Below are positions 10,398 through 22,319 of a DNA stretch of 64,000 bases, piece after piece. The notes beneath the pieces were generated by a model. That model did no database searches and was not told the DNA's origin. It saw only the letters and a program-made list of their open reading frames with translations. The stretch's first letter is position 1, and every line of letters begins with the position of its first letter. The position numbers and the translations under genes were made by a program. The stretch spans positions 1-64,000 of the forward strand of contig MEHQ01000650.1 in assembly GCA_008828725.1 (NCBI GenBank). Reading direction: 5' to 3'. Source of the stretch: Saccharina japonica. Its lineage: Eukaryota; Sar; Phaeophyceae; Laminariales; Laminariaceae.

Positions 10398-10610
10398 ATG
10401 TTAAGGAGACGTCCTTACGAGGACGCCATTGGAAGGGTGCTCTATAGTGTCCGGTCACGAGTTCCCGCATCTCACCCCTACATATACTTGGGCGCCCCTA
10501 GAGGGCTTTACGATCTGGTTCTTGCTATCAACGGTCGAATCTGCGGTCGAGTTGGCCCTAATCTCGCGCTGAACTCATGGATCTAGTCACATTGACCCTC
10601 GGTCGAGGCG
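10398..10610 (+). pseudogene. HLTP module, inverted partner
   Basis: Plus-strand counterpart of the 10,097-10,321 module. CGATCTGGTTCTTGCT at 10,511-10,526 is the inverted match of 10,194-10,209, giving a foldback centre at 10,360. At the centre TCTTACGGCGTCCG faces CGGACGCCGCAAGAGA across about 28 bases. The HLTP frame is not preserved in this arm. Confidence 0.45.
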
Positions 10611-11041
10611 TCTTGTTCATCATGGAGGCGTGCAAAATACGATAGAGGTACATACTGTACCTTTTTTTTGTTTTATCAAACTGACGGGGCTCCTCGGACT
10701 GAAGAACTATTACGGGGTGGGCTAATGTAGTAAATAGGACCTACGGCACACACAAAAACCGTTATGTTTACCTATTTTAACCATTAACAACAATATTTGG
10801 TCCTATTTACTATGGCCCCCAATAATAGTGCCCAATGTCACTGGGATACACTTTGCCCTTTAGACGCATGCTACAGTAGAGGTGCACCCTGAATAGTTTA
10901 GACGCTCCTCACTTGAGGATCTCTATACTATGTACTTTAGAGGAAATATAAGAGTGCCACCCGATGAACAAGCCCACGTCCATGGCCTAAGCAAACAATG
11001 AAACATATTGCATCACAAGAATAAAATTTGACGACTTTGGG

Positions 11042-11259
11042 TTAAGGGCCCGTTTTAACGAAGAAAAAATAAATTCAATTTGGAAAAACAAAAACGTCAA
11101 ATCCGCTTTTCATTGGTCAGAACCCGCAGCACCACCCAAGATTATACCCCAAGGTCCTAATCTTTGGTGCTGGTGCGTGTGTTGACCAATGAAAAGCGAA
11201 TTTGAATTTTATTTTTTTCCAAGTTGAATTTATTTTATACTCGTTAATTTGGGCCCTAA
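11042..11259. mobile_element. Short piggyBac-like MITE (TTAA target)
   Basis: Nearly the whole 218 bp forms one hairpin. Left TTAAGGGCCCG, TTTTAACGA and AAATTCAATTTGG faces right AAGTTGAATTTATTTTA, TCGTTAATTTGGGCCC and TAAGG. The inner arms CGCTTTTCATTGGTCA and TGACCAATGAAAAGCG pair as well. The related unit at 7,031-7,060 has the uninterrupted site GGGTTAAGGAGCC, so the target was TTAA; the right copy has lost one T. Confidence 0.7.
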
Positions 11260-11439
11260 GGAGCCTTTACTAGGTCATTCAGAATTTTTTTTGAGCCAAA
11301 ATAAGGTATACTTCTATCGTAGCGGGCGTCTTTAATGCGTACATGTTTCGCGCTATACCTCGGCTAGTACGGGACTCTTAATCGGGTTAGGTTTGCATTT
11401 AATCCCAAGCTCAGTTTTTGGGCGGGGTATAAAGCAGAT

Positions 11440-11612
11440 ATTTTTTACGGTACAGTTTTTTTCTTACGGTGCGGTGCGGTTCGGTGCGGTTTTAGCAAAT
11501 CGCACATCACCGTATGGTTTATTTAGCCTTTGACAAAACCGCGCACCGAACCGCACCATAGGATTCTCTGTAAAAAACGAAAGCCGCACCGCACCGCACT
11601 GTATGAACATAT
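11440..11612. mobile_element. GCGGTGCGGT foldback element
   Basis: Left block GGTGCGGTGCGGTTCGGTGC followed by GGTTTT faces right blocks AAAACCGCGCACCGAACCGC and CCGCACCGCACCG. Repeated GCGGT motifs near element ends resemble subterminal repeats known from some hAT elements, but no target duplication is evident and the class is uncertain. Confidence 0.45.
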
Positions 11613-11619
11613 TTTGTTG

Positions 11620-13960
11620 CCACAATGACGCTCTGTTTTGGTCTGACGCCCTCGTTGGTTGCGGAGGTAGGCCATCTCGCGCAGGCCCCTTCCTATTTTT
11701 CCCACTGCTAAAATAGCCCACAAGGTTTGCGGGAGCGACTACGATCCAATCTGTGCCTACCAGACGTCGGCAGAACGGAGATTTGTCAGTGACCACCAAG
11801 TCGCTGCGGGCCACCAGGTCTCCGACGTAAGCATCAGATGCGGAGCGTCCGAAGCACCTTTGAACGGGGTAGAGGACGCTGGTTATGCACAGAGGTACAT
11901 AGTAAAGCCTACTACGCTGCCAGGACCATGGTAGGGCCCTAAATACACGCAGGAGGAAGCCGAGAAAAGGGTGCAGGGGAGCATGTTTCGGAGGTGTTCA
12001 CCCTTCAACGCCACGTACACCATATGACTCAGCGACAATTCTTACGTTTATTTTCTTCTGCGTATTATACTTCCCCGCGCTTTTGGATTGCAGCACCTGG
12101 TATTGTTCTAATATATATATATCGATTAGTTGCACCCCGTAACCCTCTGTCACCGACTCAGTTTTAAACACACCTCCAAGAACCCAATATCCTTAACCAG
12201 GTGTGTCTCTGTACATCTAGCTCTATTGAGTGAGATGTGCGTATTGTACGGCGGGAAAGTCGGCAGGTGTATGCGTGCTTCAAACACACGACGGATAACG
12301 TGGTGCTCAGGTACGTAAAACAGCAAGTAACGCCACAGCAGGAAGACAGTTTGTGCCCCGCAGTCTAGTCTCAACTGAGCACTACCATACACCATAAGCA
12401 CATGCAGCATACCTGGTACGATACATGCACACGTTGGTCATGTTATGATCTATAGATCATTTACAGTAGTTCTTCAACTGCCGGCATGTAGTGGTGAGAG
12501 GTTGTGCCGGATCTGCAGAGTACAGTCTTCAACCCGGGAAACATGCGATACGTAGATCATGCGGATTGCACACGGGTCCCACCCGGCAACAGGAGCAAAC
12601 ATGAATACAAGATCGGGAATTGGTCTGCCTTGGAAGATCTAGATCCTCAAGTGGGAATGATCTGTTGGTCATTTGTCTGTCCGAGGTGTGAAAGTATGTA
12701 TATACAGGAGTGTCGACAGCAGCCGGGTATACGCCACGTATATACTGTATACACTTGATAAGTACTTCGCAAACGGCGGTCGGAATGATTCTCGAACAAC
12801 AAATAATTTTGACGATCAAATGTATACTCCAAGACGCTTGCTGAACGAATGTGCGCTCTGAAAGTGGAGAATGTAAGACGACGGGATATACTAGCAAACA
12901 TAGAGGCGAGGCTACAAGGTCTCTACTGATTTCCCAACACCCAAGACACATATGTTCTCAGATAGTTACAGGTGGACAGGTGGCACGTTCTTCTTCGGAA
13001 AACCACTGTTTTAGTGCGTACGTGAAAAGGTGCCCCGCTATATACGGCTCTAGAGCTCTACTACTTACTCCATGAGTCAGTCGTGCTCCCATGTCTTCCC
13101 GTGCCTTGTTAAGGCTCGATCAGAGCGCATACAACCACGGGGTGCTTCGTGTGACGGAAAGGACAGCAACCAAGGCCAAACCAATAAATACCTGGTGAGC
13201 CCCTTCCAGCGTACATTTGGTGTGCGCACCAGACAGCTCGCGATGACATATCCGCACCCGGGCGAGGAAACGCCTGCCATGACGAACAAGATGCCTTGAC
13301 CGAGAAATGAACGACTAGATTCACGAACTAGACAAGGACAGGGCCTTCTCGATAGCAGATTCGACCGGTGCCAGCAATTACCAGATCAGCAAGTCCTTCA
13401 GGGGTGATCAACTATCTGAATCGGGGTGAGGTGCGAGAACCCTCGACCGGATGCCATAGAGCACGTTTCCAATGGCGTCCTCCAAGCACTCCTCCCGAAC
13501 ATCGACGCTACCTCTTGCAACACCCGTCCTACCTGGGGATGTTCATGCGCTATAGCTCGCATTTGGCACTCTGGATACCGCCGTCTCCGCTTTCTTATGG
13601 GATTCTTGGTCAACTCTTCGATTGTCCATCGGCACCGCCATCAGGCAGGAACAAGAGCTGGCCAGCAATCCCACAGGAAAGCGGACACAACGAATTATCC
13701 TGAGTACCAAATGCGAGTAATAATGCATGGACAGATCCACCAAGAGGACGGGCGTCCAAAGAAACAGCGGCGATGCTCAGGCGGGGAGTCCTTAGAGGGA
13801 ACAGCCCTGCAGCAAGCCGGCGAGAGTGATCGATTGGCACAAACGAACACCGTCAGATGGCACGGGCCAATAAATAGACGCTTAGTGCGCCGTGACCTTA
13901 CGCAGCGGAGATATACTGATTTCGGGGTGGAGGGTTTGTCGCCGGTAGTTCGTTAGCGCT
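11620..13960 (+). repeat. Segmental duplication B, copy 2
   Basis: Direct copy of 8,030-10,600, diverged by substitutions and indels throughout. It begins inside the minus-strand membrane-protein relic (the 11,814-11,640 frame includes LVARSDLVVTDKS) and ends in the HLTP foldback. It lacks the 8,946-9,671 insertion. Confidence 0.7.
13300..13613 (-). pseudogene. HLTP exon module, minus copy in duplication B2
   Basis: Contains SGRGFSHLTPIQIVDHP in a frame that stops directly afterwards, where the other copies continue with the hydrophobic segment. The downstream similarity resumes in other frames. An inverted partner follows: CATTTGGCACTCTGG at 13,560 faces CCTGAGTACCAAATG ending at 13,713, centre about 13,636. 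A decayed copy. Confidence 0.4.
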
Positions 13961-14639
13961 CCAGAGTGCAAAGTAGGGTTACTAAATCATTAGTGCAAGC
14001 CCGCATCGCTGGTAGCGGGTGGAGAAGAAGCACACGCACCCTGCAGATGTACGTCGTACACACATGCAAAGTGAGCAAAATCTAAACACGATTGCCGACT
14101 AGCACAAAGGACGGCAAGGAGCAGTACTCAAAGTAGCAGGCGGCACAACATGGTTTCGAGATAACGGGTGTGCAGTATCACTACATGACAAATTGGACAA
14201 CAATAACAAATTATCGCTTCAACAATACTCTTCAATATAACCTGCGAGGGGTGCTAACATAATGCGCTACGACCTCTCTACTTGTTTTCATAACGTGCTT
14301 TGCTGCATATTTCAGTGGCTGGCCAGAGCTTATGCCCCACACACGCGCCTACGCATTTACGCTGCACAAATGTAAAAAGGGGCGCATGTGACACTCAACG
14401 CCACTACCAACGTCTTGACGATGAACCAAGCTGACAGTTTAAATAGTGCAATAAATAGCAAGGAGTCAAGCCCATTTCACTAGCTGTTGCGCGTCGTCAG
14501 CCAAGGCACACCTAATTCGCCCGCAGTGAAGGTACACAAAACGGAACAATGCGTAAGAGCTACGTCGTACAGCGTCTGAGAGCACGCTCCGAAGCAAAAC
14601 GTGTGGCGGTGGGCGCTGTACGCACAACATTTTCCAGCC
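13961..14639. other. Unassigned stretch
   Basis: No repeat match or coding signal noticed. It separates duplication B from the 14.6-kb array. Confidence 0.3.
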
Positions 14640-16430
14640 GGTTATCTTGGTCTAATCCAAACTGCCTGCCAGCAAACAACGTCGCCAAACACTTGGGACA
14701 GTCTATCTTGCAATTAGAAGCGAAACTGACGAGATAGTTCTCTGGTTATCTTATTACAACTGACAACGACGACGGAAATTGGTATGAAACATAATGGATG
14801 ACTGACGTCTTGATGCGGCGGCGCAAAAACGTACGCTGCCCGCTTCAATATCACGGCCATTCATGCGGTCCCGTAGCAACTTCGCCGTCGTTGATTTGAA
14901 TAGTCAAAGCCAGAGAACCATCTCGCCAGTTCTCGGATCGCCTGTTTGGTGTTGTAAGAAGAGAGCTTTGAGTTTGTCAAGAGTAACTGTCGCAGTTGTT
15001 GGTAACGCGGTAACAGCGAATTGCCGGATTTTGTGCTCTAGAAGATTGCTTTTAATTGGAAGAAGAACTGTCGCACTGTTTGATAACACGGAAACTGCGG
15101 GAGGTGGTGCCGTGAGTTAACGCGGGAGGGCTGAATTCAAATTAGCAAATAGAAACGTGTGTCGATGGGTATTGTATGCACTAAATATTCCAGCCGGTTA
15201 TGTTGATGCAACCCGAACCCCCCAAACCGCTTGCCAACAAACAGCGTTATCAAACACTTAGACCGTCTCCCTTCCATTTCGAAGCGCCCTTCAAGAGTCA
15301 AACGCCAGTGATTCGAGAACTGACGAGATGGTTCTCGGGCTATGCTATTCAAATCGACCATGGCGGGAACTGATATGGTACAGATTGGATGGTCATGGTA
15401 TTGATGTGGGCGACGTAAAGCCGTCTTTTACGCTGCCCGCACCAAAACCACGGTTATTTACGGCGTCCCGTAGTACGTTTCGTCGTCGTCAAAGTGAATA
15501 GGATAGCCAGCGAACCATCTCACTACACTTCGAATCGTCAGATTTGTGGCCTGAAGGGCGCTTCGATTTGGAAGAGAGACTGTCGGAGTATTTGGTGGTG
15601 CGGTACGAGAGGCAGGCGGCACTGTGGATTGTCGTGGGAGGGCTGGATCAAAGCTCAACAAATAGAAGCGTACGGCAGTGGGCATTGCACGCACTGAATA
15701 TCCCAAAATTTCGGACAGACAGTCTATCTTCCTAGATTCGAAGCGCTACTCAAGAGTACACATTTGGCGATTCGAGAACTGTTGTTTCTCTGGCTATCCT
15801 ATTATAGTTGACGACGACGGGAACTGCTACGGCACATCATGGATGGTTGTGGTGTTGATGTGGGCGGCGCAAAACCGTGAGGGTTGTGCGCTGCCCTCAT
15901 CAATACCACGGCCATTCATGATGCCCCGTAGCAATTCCACCGTTGTCAATTTGAATAGCAGAGCCAGATAACCATTTCGCCTGTCCTCGAATCGCCGGCT
16001 TTGTGCTCTAAGAAGAGCGCTTTGATTTTAACGAGGAATTGTCGCAGTTGTTGGTATCGCCGTAACAGCGAATCGCCGGCTTTGTGCTGTAGAAGAGCCC
16101 TTTGATTTGTAAGAGCAACTGTCGCAATGTTTGGTAACGCGGAAACAACGGGAGGTGACGCCATGGGGTAACGTAGGAGGACTTAATCCGAGTCAACACA
16201 TAGAAAACATGCGCTAGTGAGTACGGAATGCACTATACGTTCCAAAAGGTTGTGTTTGCCCAACCCCAAACCCCCCGCCAGAAACCAACGTTACCAAACA
16301 CTTCAACAGTCTCTATTTCAATTCGGTGCACTCTTCAAGATGTAGAACCCGGCGATTCGAAAACTGACCAGATGAGTTTCGGGTTAGATTATTTTAGTTG
16401 ACGCTGACGGTAACTACTACGCGACCCTCA
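14640..16430 (+). repeat. Tandem array of ~450-600 bp units
   Basis: Three and a half direct, diverged units. The block ending in the CCGTAGCAA-type sequence and AATAG(T/C)..AGCCAG recurs at about 14,873, 15,471 and 15,928. A block with GATGTGGGCG and CACGGCCATTCATG recurs at 14,793, 15,388 and 15,840. The last unit breaks off near 16,410. A smaller internal duplication, ATCGCCGGCTTTGTGCTCTA, lies at 15,990 and again at 16,071. Frames are short and differ between units, so it is taken as non-coding. Confidence 0.6.
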
Positions 16431-17619
16431 CGTTCACTGCTGGTACAAATATCAGCACACTTCAACTTGAAAAGGCAGCAGGTGCGACACGTCGATTTAT
16501 CATATGTACCTGGACCACCCTGTTTTCGCCGACGCGCACGAGCTCTGCTGTCCGATTCACCCCCGGATCGAACCCTTCTCGCACGTCGTCTCTCGTCGCT
16601 CCACACCTCGTGACTAGTGTACGCTTCGGCATGTGCTACGTGTATGATATGTACCCATCGATTATTTGTTTGTTGATACTGTAGTGCGCTGTAGATACAG
16701 TAGTAGATACAATGGACGAAGTCGCGAAGAAGTAGTCAAGCCTGAAGCGATTGTTGTAGGGTGCATAATCGTTGGCACCTTTGCTCTAAGTAAGTCACAA
16801 ACACGCCATGATGTTTCAGGTAACATCGCCTCAACCAACCAGTTCTCGCGAAACGGAGAAAGTCAAGCGGGCTGCACTGCCGTCATATCGAGCGCAGAAG
16901 CACGCGGAAAGTACGTCAAGCGGTACATTCACGTCAGCCCTCTCTACAAAGTCCTCACGGAATGAGTCGCCCTGCTACTTCACTGAAGATGAAGGCTGTA
17001 CGTACCTGGTATATACAACTTACTGTATTAGCAATCCGTGTATTTTATTCATCGATGTAGGCGAAAATGCACAGCTAAGGTGTATATCGCATAGGATAAG
17101 TTACCTGCATGCCTGGCAGAAAGGTCAACACAACTTCAACGCCGAAAGACACCAGGCTTAACGCACCGAGTTCTCAAATTTACTGGGACACCCTGTCTTA
17201 GCCGATACGTACGAGCTATGGTGCTCTCTTCACAGCCGGGTCGCACTCTTCTCCGACACCATCTCTCGTCGCTTGACACCTCGTAACCTGTCTACGCTGC
17301 GGCAAGCGCTATCTATAGCATGTTCCACATCCTTCGAGTTCCTTCGTTTCGTTGATAGCGCGCTGAGAATGCAAAGGGTACCCCGTAGAGGGTACATAAT
17401 CGTTGAAACCCTTACTCTAAGTAAGTCGGAAAGCACGATTGAGCAAAACGTGGGCAGGCCACAGCATATACATACAGCTACACAGGTCCCCCGCCCCCCC
17501 ATGTGGGTGAACAAACTTCTGTGGAGACATTGACAATGTAGCACACAATAGGCGTCCAATTGAGAGTTTTCCACACCTTGTGGGCTTTCTACATTGGTCA
17601 ATGCCTCCATAACTATTTT

Positions 17620-17720
17620 TTGACGCCCAATTGTGCACGAGGGGGGGTGGACTCATGTCGTGCACGGCNCGTAGTCGTATGACCAAGAGGGGGGGGGGGG
17701 GGGGTGTCGGCCACTTGTGT
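17620..17720 (-). repeat. LINE-tail-like block with a G homopolymer
   Basis: GTAGTCGTATGACCA next to a run of 16 G at 17,689-17,704 matches the tail-like blocks at 2,215-2,300 and 9,540-9,600. An undetermined base (N) lies at 17,669 and may mark a difficult read through the homopolymer. Confidence 0.4.
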
Positions 17721-17754
17721 AGTTACCACCTATACCACCCGCTATCGATGAAAG

Positions 17755-17930
17755 CTTGTGTACAACCCCGCACTAACCCTACGAGTAACCACCCTGTTGG
17801 TCCAAGGGTACTCACTTTGCTGCGTATGGGTGTCGTGAACCTCCTCTACCCCCCCTTCCCCCCCGGTTGCATTCGGAATGACACCAACATATGCATGACG
17901 GTGATGCTTGCAGGCACTTGGAAGGCTCCG
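17755..17930 (+). repeat. Dispersed repeat F, copy 1
   Basis: Similar to 28,030-28,225: TTGTGTACAACCCCGCA, AACCCTACGAGTAACC, GGTCCAAGGGT, ACCTCCTCTACC with a C-run, then ATGCTTGCAGGCACTTGGAA. No coding signal. Confidence 0.5.
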
Positions 17931-18479
17931 CTACTGTTTCTCTAGTCAGAGAACGTGTGGCTTCCTACCACCTTGATATGACATTCGTGTGCGTGGGATA
18001 ACACCTTACCTAGGTGTTCGTCGTGCCGCGACGAATACCCAGGAAAAGCGCTAAGACCACACACAACGGCACAAGGTGCCAGCGAGCCACCCATTATAGG
18101 ACTGACACACCAGAAGGAAATTTTTCAAGACCCTGCCACCGGCTATCGCCAAACAGAAGGAGCCAGACTGGCCGCATTGCCGCTCTACCGAGGGTGCAAA
18201 AGGGGAAGCACGCGAAAGGCACAGCACGCGGTATATGCACGCCAGCGACCTCTATAGTCATCACGGAACGGATCGCACGTCTACTCCACTGGGGTACACA
18301 AATAGGAGTATGTTCGTACAATTCCGTCCCTTGTCTTTTTCCAGGTGAAAGTAAGCAACAAGGATGTGCAAGCCATAGGTTAGTCGCTTACATGGTTGGC
18401 AGAAAAGGCAGCACACTTCAACATGGAAAGGCAGCAGGCTCAACGCATATGTTGTCACATTTTGTCCGGACCATATAAG

Positions 18480-18833
18480 GCCGGCGTCCCCGGTGGAATG
18501 ACAGGTGCATCTCGCCCCTGTTAGAGTCAAGATCGTGGGTTAGAGCCCTCCCGAGTGCATACTAGTGCTCGTAGGGATTGTTTCTCGCAAAACAAATATC
18601 TGGACTAGCGGAAAGCGCGAGAGCGTGAGTTAGCAAAATTCGATGAAAATCGATGAGCGTTGGGAAGGCTGAACCCTCTGCGCGATAAAAATTAAAGCAA
18701 GGAACGTAGTGGGGGAGGAGGGAGAGGAGCCTACTATGTGACCCCGAATCTGAGTTACGACTAGGAAGGGAGAGAGACAGAAGTGCGAAGATAGTAAATG
18801 GTATGGGGAAAATATTGTCTTCGATGATGCGCA
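18480..18833 (+). mobile_element. tRNA-derived SINE, copy 1 (degenerate head)
   Basis: A degenerate tRNA-like head (GCCGGCGTCCCCGGTGG, later GTGGGTTAGAGCCCTCCC) is followed by the body and tail shared with the SINEs at 20,266 and 25,670: GCGCGATAAAA, GATCTGAGTTACGACTA-type block, GCGAAGATAGTAAATGG. It splits a unit of the 1-kb array, between GTCCGGACCAT and GATGCGCACGAGC. No MITE is present inside this copy. Confidence 0.6.
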
Positions 18834-20265
18834 CGAGCTCTGCTGTTCGATTCACAGCCGGGGTGCATGCCCCTGCGACGTCACCTCTCATCGCTGCATA
18901 ACTCGTGATCAGTGCGCGCTGCGGCAAGTTCTAGATGCATGTACACATGAGTTCGTTTTTGTTAAGAGTGCGCCGTAGATACAAAGGGCAAATACGCAAA
19001 TAAATAGCTGAGCGTCCCATAAACAATACAATCGCTGGCACCGTCGCCCCCAAAAATCCACAAAAACCTACAGAAATAAATTTCGAGGTACAGCCGCCCT
19101 ACCTAACCAGCTCTCGTGAAATGGAAGGAACCAGACGGGCCGCACTGTCGGTTCACCGAGGGTACCGAAGGGCCAGCACGCGAAGGGCATACTAAGCGGT
19201 ACTTAGACGCCAGGCTTCTCTATAAAGTCTGCGCGGAACGAGTCGCACTGCCACTGCACTGGGGGCTCGAGAGGAGTCAGTCAGTATGTAAAACACCACG
19301 GGCTTTATTGTGGCCCCACCGCCGTCGGGGCGGGGGGCTGCTTATTCCCTAGATATGCAATGCAATATAATCACGTTCATTCGCACTCTCTGGTCAGGTG
19401 GTCTGGGCCGGGATGGGTTCACGGGCGGGATCTCATGGGTAGCAGGACGCACGGGGTACATGAAGACATGGAGTAGAATACAGAGGGCTCAAATATAGAG
19501 AAGCCAAGAAGTGAATTACCGAGGCACCTCCTAGGTACATATGAAGTGTACCCGGTAGAAACATGCCAATTATCTCAACATATCCCCGACGTGTACGTCC
19601 AACCATCGGGTACATATCGTACTTTCAACGCAACACCCTGATAATCCGTATTTTATTATTCAGGTAAAAGTACATAACAATGGTGTGTACAAGTGTGCAG
19701 CAAGCACAACATATAGGATAGTCATTTCCGTGGATTACAGAAACGTCAACACGCTCTTCAACATCGGAAAAGCAGCAGGCTCAACACATCGATTTATCAT
19801 AGTTACCTGGGCCACCTTGACTTTGCCGATGTGCTTGGCTCTGCTGTTCGCTTCAGAACCGGGTCGCACGCTTTTCTGATGTCGTCTCCCGTCGCTCCAC
19901 ACCTCATGATCAATGTGCGCTGCGGCAGGCGCTACCTGAGTGACCACATGCGCTCGTTTTGTTGATATTACTCTGCAGGTGCAAAGGGCGAAATAGTGAA
20001 GGAGCAATTGAGCACCACTTTACTGTAAATGCCTAATAATGTTTCACACCCTTGCTTTAAGTAAACAACGAAAGCGTAATAACTTTCGTGAGGTGTAGTT
20101 GCTTCACCTTCAACCAACCGGCTCTCGCGAAACGGAAGGAATAAGACGGGCTACACTGCCGCTACATCGAGGGTACAAAAGGGGCAGCACGCAAAAGCTA
20201 TAGCAGGCCAGATGCGCACGAGCCGTCTCCACAGTCTACGCGGAATGAGTCGTACTCCTACATCA

Positions 20266-20695
20266 GCCGGTCGCCCCGGTGGTCTAGCAGTTGACCACGA
20301 ATATTGCTACGGTGAAGGTAAGGGGTTCGAGTCTCCGCACGTATATGTTTATTCTCAAAGGACACCAACTATCGAGATCGTATATTATAGCGCCTACTAT
20401 AGCGTGGGTAGGCACTATTCGACGAGAGTCGACGAGGGAAGAAAATGCTGAATTGTTCTCGCGATAAAATGCAAGACAACGCACTAAATCAATCACTAGG
20501 CCGAGTGGCTCTGTGCAGGTGAAAAACAAGCACCTATACATGACCCCCCTACCGTATCACCAGTCGCATGTACCGTAGTGGGAAGGGAGGGGAAGAGGCT
20601 ACTTAGTGACCCCGGATCTGAGTTACGACTAAGAGCGAGAGAGAAAAGAAGGGCGAAGATAATACATGGGGATGGAAAAAAAGTACTTAATCTGC
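20266..20695 (+). mobile_element. tRNA-derived SINE, copy 2
   Basis: Head with box A-like TGGTCTAGCAG (20,280-20,290) and box B-like GGTTCGAGTCT (20,324-20,334), as in the 25,670 copy. Body: GGACACCAACTATCGAGA, AGCGTGGGTAGGCAC, CTCGCGATAAAATGCAAGAC. Tail: GATCTGAGTTACGACTAAG and GCGAAGATAATA. A right-hand half of a CTGGTGC-type MITE (about 20,481-20,570, ending CCCCCCTACCGTATCACCAG) lies between body and tail. It splits a unit of the 1-kb array. Confidence 0.65.
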
Positions 20696-20929
20696 TGAGG
20701 GTACGAAGGGGGGAGTCAGGTGGAGTCAGTAAAATATTCCATATATTCCATATTTTTCCAGGTGAAAATGCACAACAATGGTGTACAATACATACGTGGA
20801 GTAAGATCCAGCAGTGTCAGTCGCTTCCATGGCGTGCGGGGAGATAATCAAACTTCAACATCGAAGTGCAGCAGGCTCGGCACTGAGTTATCATATACCT
20901 GGTACCAGGTATGCAACAGGTACAAAGGG

Positions 20930-22277
20930 TTACCTGGAGCACTTTGAAGCACCGAAATACGTGAGCTCTGTCGTTCGCTTCGCAGCCGGGTTCTGCCCCA
21001 TAACTGGCTGCTGCTGCTCGAGTGTACAGCAACAAGATGGTCTTGGACTCAGAAACATACCAGAGGGTGCCGGGACGACGAACCAGATTATCACGTCCTG
21101 TTCCAGATGACGCCTTCTCGCTCCCTGTCGAGCGTGTCGCTTAGTCGCTTTGGTCTTCGCAAGGCAGGGCCTTTTCTCTCGCAAGCTTCTCCAGCCTCCG
21201 ACGTTGTGTCTCGTTGTTCCACACCTCAGTCCGCCGTGCCAGGGCTTCCTGCTGATGTCGCGGGCGCCTCTTCTCCTGGACTGATGCTTGAAACCCCCAG
21301 ATTTCTTCTCTGTCTGAAACTGGACACCATCTTCCTCCGGCTTCCTCCCGCCCAGCAACCTTTGCTTCCAGCTTCCAGTTCGGTGGACGCGGCCTTCCTC
21401 GCTCGAATTCTGCTCCCTGTGCTTTGAGCGAAACCGCTTCGTAAGAAGTGGAAAAATCTGTCTGCTTGGTTAAACCTTTCATTCGCATTGCATAGTTTGG
21501 CGCTACGTCGGCCCTTCGGCGCAATCATCACGCATGCCTTCGTACGAGTGACGGTGAAAACGCAGCAAGAGTACCGCACCTCCAGATCCTGGACCACATC
21601 GTTGTGGCAACAGCGAAAAGGCTAGTAGAACATGCATCAGGAACAGGAGTACTCTCACGCTCAGACACCAAGATCCCCAGGGGCGCACACGATCCCATCG
21701 ATGCAGCCGCGCGATTTTGCGTAGCCGCGGGTACTTGCAGCCTTCAATCGTATTGCGAAGAGCCATAGTTCCTGCGCCCATCATGAGGCCCGTCTTCAGA
21801 TCCACTGGCCATCAAAATCGTGCGATGTCATCCAACTCAAGGGAGTGACAGGGTGCTGCTGTATGTGCGCTTTGGGGGTACCGCTTTGGGTTTGGGTGTT
21901 TGGGCGGTCACTCAACAGGCCTGAACGAGGGGTTTCCACTATAGTTCGGAGGCGTATTCATTCAGGAGAACGATGTTGAAAAATGTACCCGCGTGGAGAT
22001 CTGGTCCGCTGTCCGTCCCGCCCAACAACCCAACAACGTACTGGGAGCCTGGGTAGCAGTCGAAGCGTGCATACAGCTCTATAGAACACGAATACCTTCC
22101 TGCTGAACGAGGCACTGCAGTAGGCGGCAGGAATAGCGGAAATCGCAGTTCAATATTGCAGGTTGCAGGTGGACCAACAATTCCAATTGAAGAATTCATC
22201 ATTTTGCTGCGTTTGAACATTTGGACGTTGAGCCTAGAGAACGAAGATCGAGACCACTGCTCGACACGAACGGTCAA
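20930..22277 (-). CDS. Possible unrecognised gene region (fragments)
   Basis: Three minus-strand frames follow each other. 22,277-21,939 contains SIGIVGPPATCNIELRFP and GRYSCSIELYARFDCYPG, 21,805-21,503 contains GAGTMALRNTIEGCKYP and RLRKIARLHRWDRV, and 21,524-21,141 ends with the charged stretch NNETQRRRLEKLAREKAL. They read more like protein than the surrounding frames, and the region is G+C-richer. No domain is recognised, no start is established and splice sites were not resolved. The plus strand is also open in part. Low confidence that this is one gene. Confidence 0.2.
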
Positions 22278-22319
22278 GACTCAGCGGCTGATAAAGACTT
22301 TTGCATGTGCAGGGGGTTC

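Larger units (their letters stand above)
8030..10600 (+). repeat. Segmental duplication B, copy 1
   Basis: Collinear with 11,620-13,960. Landmarks in order: CGGAGGTAGGCCGATCTCGC, TCGGATTGCAGCACCTGGTA, TCTGTACATCTA then CTCTATTGAGTGAG, GCGCTCTGAAAGCGGAGA, TACGGCTCTAGAG, and CAGCTCGCGATGACATATCC. Copy 1 carries about 725 bp (8,946-9,671) with no counterpart in copy 2. Copy 2 has ~170 bp more at its second foldback. Confidence 0.7.
16431..21000 (+). repeat. Tandem array of ~1.0-1.3 kb units
   Basis: Four to five diverged direct units. The block GAAACGGAAGGAA..AGACGGGC recurs near 16,852, 18,146, 19,115 and 20,133. The block TCGTCTCTCGTCGCTCCACA recurs near 16,577, 17,260, 18,878 and 19,884. The array has been interrupted by a LINE-tail-like G-rich insert (17,450-18,000) and two SINEs. 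Short frames such as the one at 19,116 (EGTEGPAREGHTKRYLDA) are shared in part between units but are frameshifted from unit to unit. This could be an old duplicated gene; no family is recognised. Confidence 0.55.
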
